DNA of 15,317 bases from Pseudomonadota bacterium (GTDB taxonomy: Bacteria > Desulfobacterota > Syntrophia > Syntrophales > JADFWA01): contig JAUVKS010000017.1 in NCBI GenBank assembly GCA_030596145.1, forward strand, positions 1-15,317, in the 5' to 3' direction. The translations under genes and the position numbers were made by a program. Position 1 is the stretch's first letter. Each line of letters starts with the position of its first letter. Positions 13,498 through 15,317 of the stretch are shown piece by piece. The notes below the pieces were generated by a model. It saw nothing but the letters and a program-made list of their open reading frames with translations. It searched no databases and was not told the origin of the DNA.

Positions 13498-14862
13498 TCA
13501 GCATTGAGGCATACTAACAGCCAGCCCACCCTGGGAGGTCTCCTTGTATTTTATGGACATGTCACGTCCGGTTTCAGCCATGACCCTGATAACCCTGTCA
13601 AGATCCACCATGTGCCATTCGGATACCTCAGCACTCGCAATCAAGAAGGCGTTGTAGGCTTTAACAGCGCCCATGGCGTTACGCTCGATACAGGGGATTT
13701 GAACATATCCTCCTACAGGATCACAGGTCAAACCAAGATGATGTTCCAGCGCTGATTCAGCAGCGTTTTCCGCGATCTGAAAATTATATCCGTTAGCATA
13801 CGCCAACATGGCCGCCGCCATACTGGCCGCAACTCCTATTTCCCCCTGACAACCAACGTCCGCCCCGGAAATGCTTGCATTATGCTTGGCCAAAAAACCC
13901 ACCACCGCAGCGGCTAAAAACCCATCACGAATTGGCTGGTTGGATAGATGTTGATGGTGTTTCATGACGTAAAGAATACTTGGGATAACCCCGGCGGAGC
14001 CGGCCGTTGGTGCCGTCACGATGCGATGCCCGGCAGCATTCTCCTCTGATACAGCCATGGCATATGCACTTAATAAAGTCATATAGCGATCCAGGATATG
14101 CGGCATTTCTCGTGATCTCAGAAAAAGTGACGATGCCTTACGATGCAGGCCAATCGGTCCGGGAAGAAGCCCTTCTGTCTTTATCCCTCGTTCCACAGCT
14201 TCCTCCATGACACTGAGAATATCATCGACACGTTTGTAAATCTCCACCTCGCTCATACCGGTTATTGCCTTTTCATTTTCCAGTATAAGCTCATGCAGTC
14301 TAAGATTATGCCTGGTGAGCAGTTCCTTTATCTGAGCCATGCTCTCATACGCGTAAACCGGTGCCCCGCGCTCAGGTTCTTTCCAACCCTTCCACTGCAA
14401 AAACCCGCCGCCGAGAGAATAATATTCTTTCTCGTACACGACACCATCTTCTCCAATGAGTCTCATAATCAATGTATTGCTGTAAGGAAAATTATGGAGC
14501 ACACTGTCGAAAATAATGTTTATCCCCATCATTCGAGCGGTTTTCTTAGTGATATTAATTTCGTACGGCTCATCGGCCTCTTGTAAGAGACCATTGAGAA
14601 AATCATCGGGACAGGTTTCAGGTTTATGACCGAGCAACCCGGCCAACACAGCCCTGTCTGTACCATGTCCTTTACTCGTAGCGCTGAGCGACCCATACAG
14701 TCTGACTTCGATTGCTTTCGCTCTGCTCAAAATATCTTCAGAAAGGGATTGAATAGTTTGCAAGAAATCATGACCAGCTCGCATCGGCCCAATCGTATGT
14801 GAACTGGACGGCCCCGGACCAATCCTGAATAACTCAAAAACCGATGTTGTTATGGCGTTCAT
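13498..14862 (-). CDS. sdaA: L-serine dehydratase (iron-sulfur, single-chain)
   Basis: 454 residues, the same length as E. coli SdaA, with fused beta and alpha domains. It converts L-serine to pyruvate and ammonia using a [4Fe-4S] cluster rather than PLP. The N-terminus carries the family stretch FRIGPGPSSSHTIGPMRAG (12-30) and GSLSATSKGHGTDRA (57-71). The alpha domain has TAPTAGSAGVIP (283-294) and the cluster Cys338 (GCQGE), Cys380 (LTCDPVGG) and Cys391 (IPCIERN). The protein ends in Cys454, the position of the inhibitory C-terminal Cys reported for the Legionella enzyme. It is cytoplasmic and oxygen-sensitive. AGGAAAGG lies about 5 nt before the ATG. The ABC-F gene ends 60 bp upstream on the same strand, so co-transcription is possible. 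Confidence 0.95.
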   Translation of the reverse strand: MNAITTSVFELFRIGPGPSSSHTIGPMRAGHDFLQTIQSLSEDILSRAKAIEVRLYGSLSATSKGHGTDRAVLAGLLGHKPETCPDDFLNGLLQEADEPYEINITKKTARMMGINIIFDSVLHNFPYSNTLIMRLIGEDGVVYEKEYYSLGGGFLQWKGWKEPERGAPVYAYESMAQIKELLTRHNLRLHELILENEKAITGMSEVEIYKRVDDILSVMEEAVERGIKTEGLLPGPIGLHRKASSLFLRSREMPHILDRYMTLLSAYAMAVSEENAAGHRIVTAPTAGSAGVIPSILYVMKHHQHLSNQPIRDGFLAAAVVGFLAKHNASISGADVGCQGEIGVAASMAAAMLAYANGYNFQIAENAAESALEHHLGLTCDPVGGYVQIPCIERNAMGAVKAYNAFLIASAEVSEWHMVDLDRVIRVMAETGRDMSIKYKETSQGGLAVSMPQC

Positions 14863-14922
14863 TTTACCTTTCCTTATTATGAAATATCAGAATATTTTCA
14901 GTTTAAAAATCATCATCCTTTA

Positions 14923-15317
14923 TTATTGGGGAATTGAACTAACTTTTCCTTCAATATCTGCCCACTCATCGTATAGAGAATCCAAGCGGGTAACTATCTT
15001 ATCATGTTCGATATGGAGTGATTGAATCGCCCTTTCATCTTCATAGGTCTTCTGGTCGGAGAAGGCCGCTTCGATCTCCCCCTTTTTTTCTTCCATTAAT
15101 GCAATTTCTTCTTCAATTTTGTCCAGAACCTTCTTGAGGGGCTTTAGTTTTCGGTATCTTTCCTGCCTTTTTTCCGCTTCTATTCGTTTTTGTTCTTTTT
15201 CAGGCTGAAGGATTGATTTCCTCTTTTCTCTTTCCTCTGAATGATCACGATCTATTTCCGCCCCTTCATGATACTTTTGCAAGTAATCATCCACCGTACC
15301 ATGGTAAAGATCAAGTT
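14923..15317 (-). CDS. ABC-F type ATPase, C-terminal end (5' part outside window)
   Basis: The frame is open to the window edge. The codon at 15292-15294 is GTG, but the upstream codons LDLYHGT read on in frame, so it is an internal Val. The visible 131 or so residues begin with YHGTVDDYLQKY, the end of the second ATPase domain (the 'G-x-x-x-DYL' step of ABC-F proteins), then a highly charged coiled coil (about 20-105 of the visible part) rich in Lys, Glu and Arg with LKPLKKVLDKIEEEIALMEEKK. This fits the Uup/ABCF3-type C-terminal domain, which binds DNA or ribosome-associated targets. The ABC signature and Walker motifs lie outside, so the subfamily cannot be assigned. Confidence 0.85.
   Translation of the reverse strand, partial: LDLYHGTVDDYLQKYHEGAEIDRDHSEEREKRKSILQPEKEQKRIEAEKRQERYRKLKPLKKVLDKIEEEIALMEEKKGEIEAAFSDQKTYEDERAIQSLHIEHDKIVTRLDSLYDEWADIEGKVSSIPQ

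Overview
The window reads as chromosome of a Gram-negative, probably anaerobic bacterium of moderate GC. Pointers are an oxygen-labile iron-sulfur serine dehydratase, a two-cluster ferredoxin-type DUF362 protein, a probable iron-sulfur flavoprotein, Cys-rich DUF3795, an HVO_A0114-type regulator, and an intergenic landscape of REP-like and MITE-like palindromes. This mix fits a Desulfobacterota (Syntrophales-like) genome, but that placement is inference from gene families, not from a marker gene. No rRNA, tRNA, CRISPR array, transposase or phage gene was seen.

Layout. (1) 1-1482, plus strand: the C-terminal part of an MscS channel, a SAM methyltransferase starting on the base after the channel's stop, and a Cys-rich DUF3795 protein 21 bp later. 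(2) 1534-1598: a palindromic repeat, then a patatin-like lipase (1658-2590). (3) 2698-5207, minus strand: a tightly overlapping operon of an ECF-transporter S component, a DUF1893 protein and a DUF362/4Fe-4S protein, followed by a separately started winged-helix antitoxin-like protein. (4) 5208-6574: a divergent region with two strong sigma70-type promoters that resemble each other, a complete MscS channel, and behind it a decayed second copy of the ECF gene's promoter, leader and first codons. (5) 6575-8818, minus strand: a membrane-anchored or exported protein with 14 kelch repeats that look like a duplicated 7-repeat propeller. (6) 8819-9878: about 1 kb without a gene, holding a complete 141-bp MITE with 35-bp inverted repeats and a 7-bp target duplication, plus one REP palindrome. 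(7) 9879-11696: a secreted subtilase with two tandem 90-residue C-terminal domains, closed by a hairpin terminator. (8) 11900-13230: a TetR regulator whose palindromic operator fills its own promoter spacer, with a related site before the adjacent iron-sulfur flavoprotein gene. (9) 13280-13398: palindromic repeats. (10) 13498-15317, minus strand: L-serine dehydratase and the C-terminal end of an ABC-F ATPase.

Functional links. The clearest units are the ECF/DUF1893/DUF362 operon, a candidate uptake-and-processing pathway for an unidentified small molecule, and the TetR/flavoprotein pair, a candidate self-repressed redox or xenobiotic response. The ECF leader and its decayed duplicate behind mscS are the most unusual non-coding structure here.
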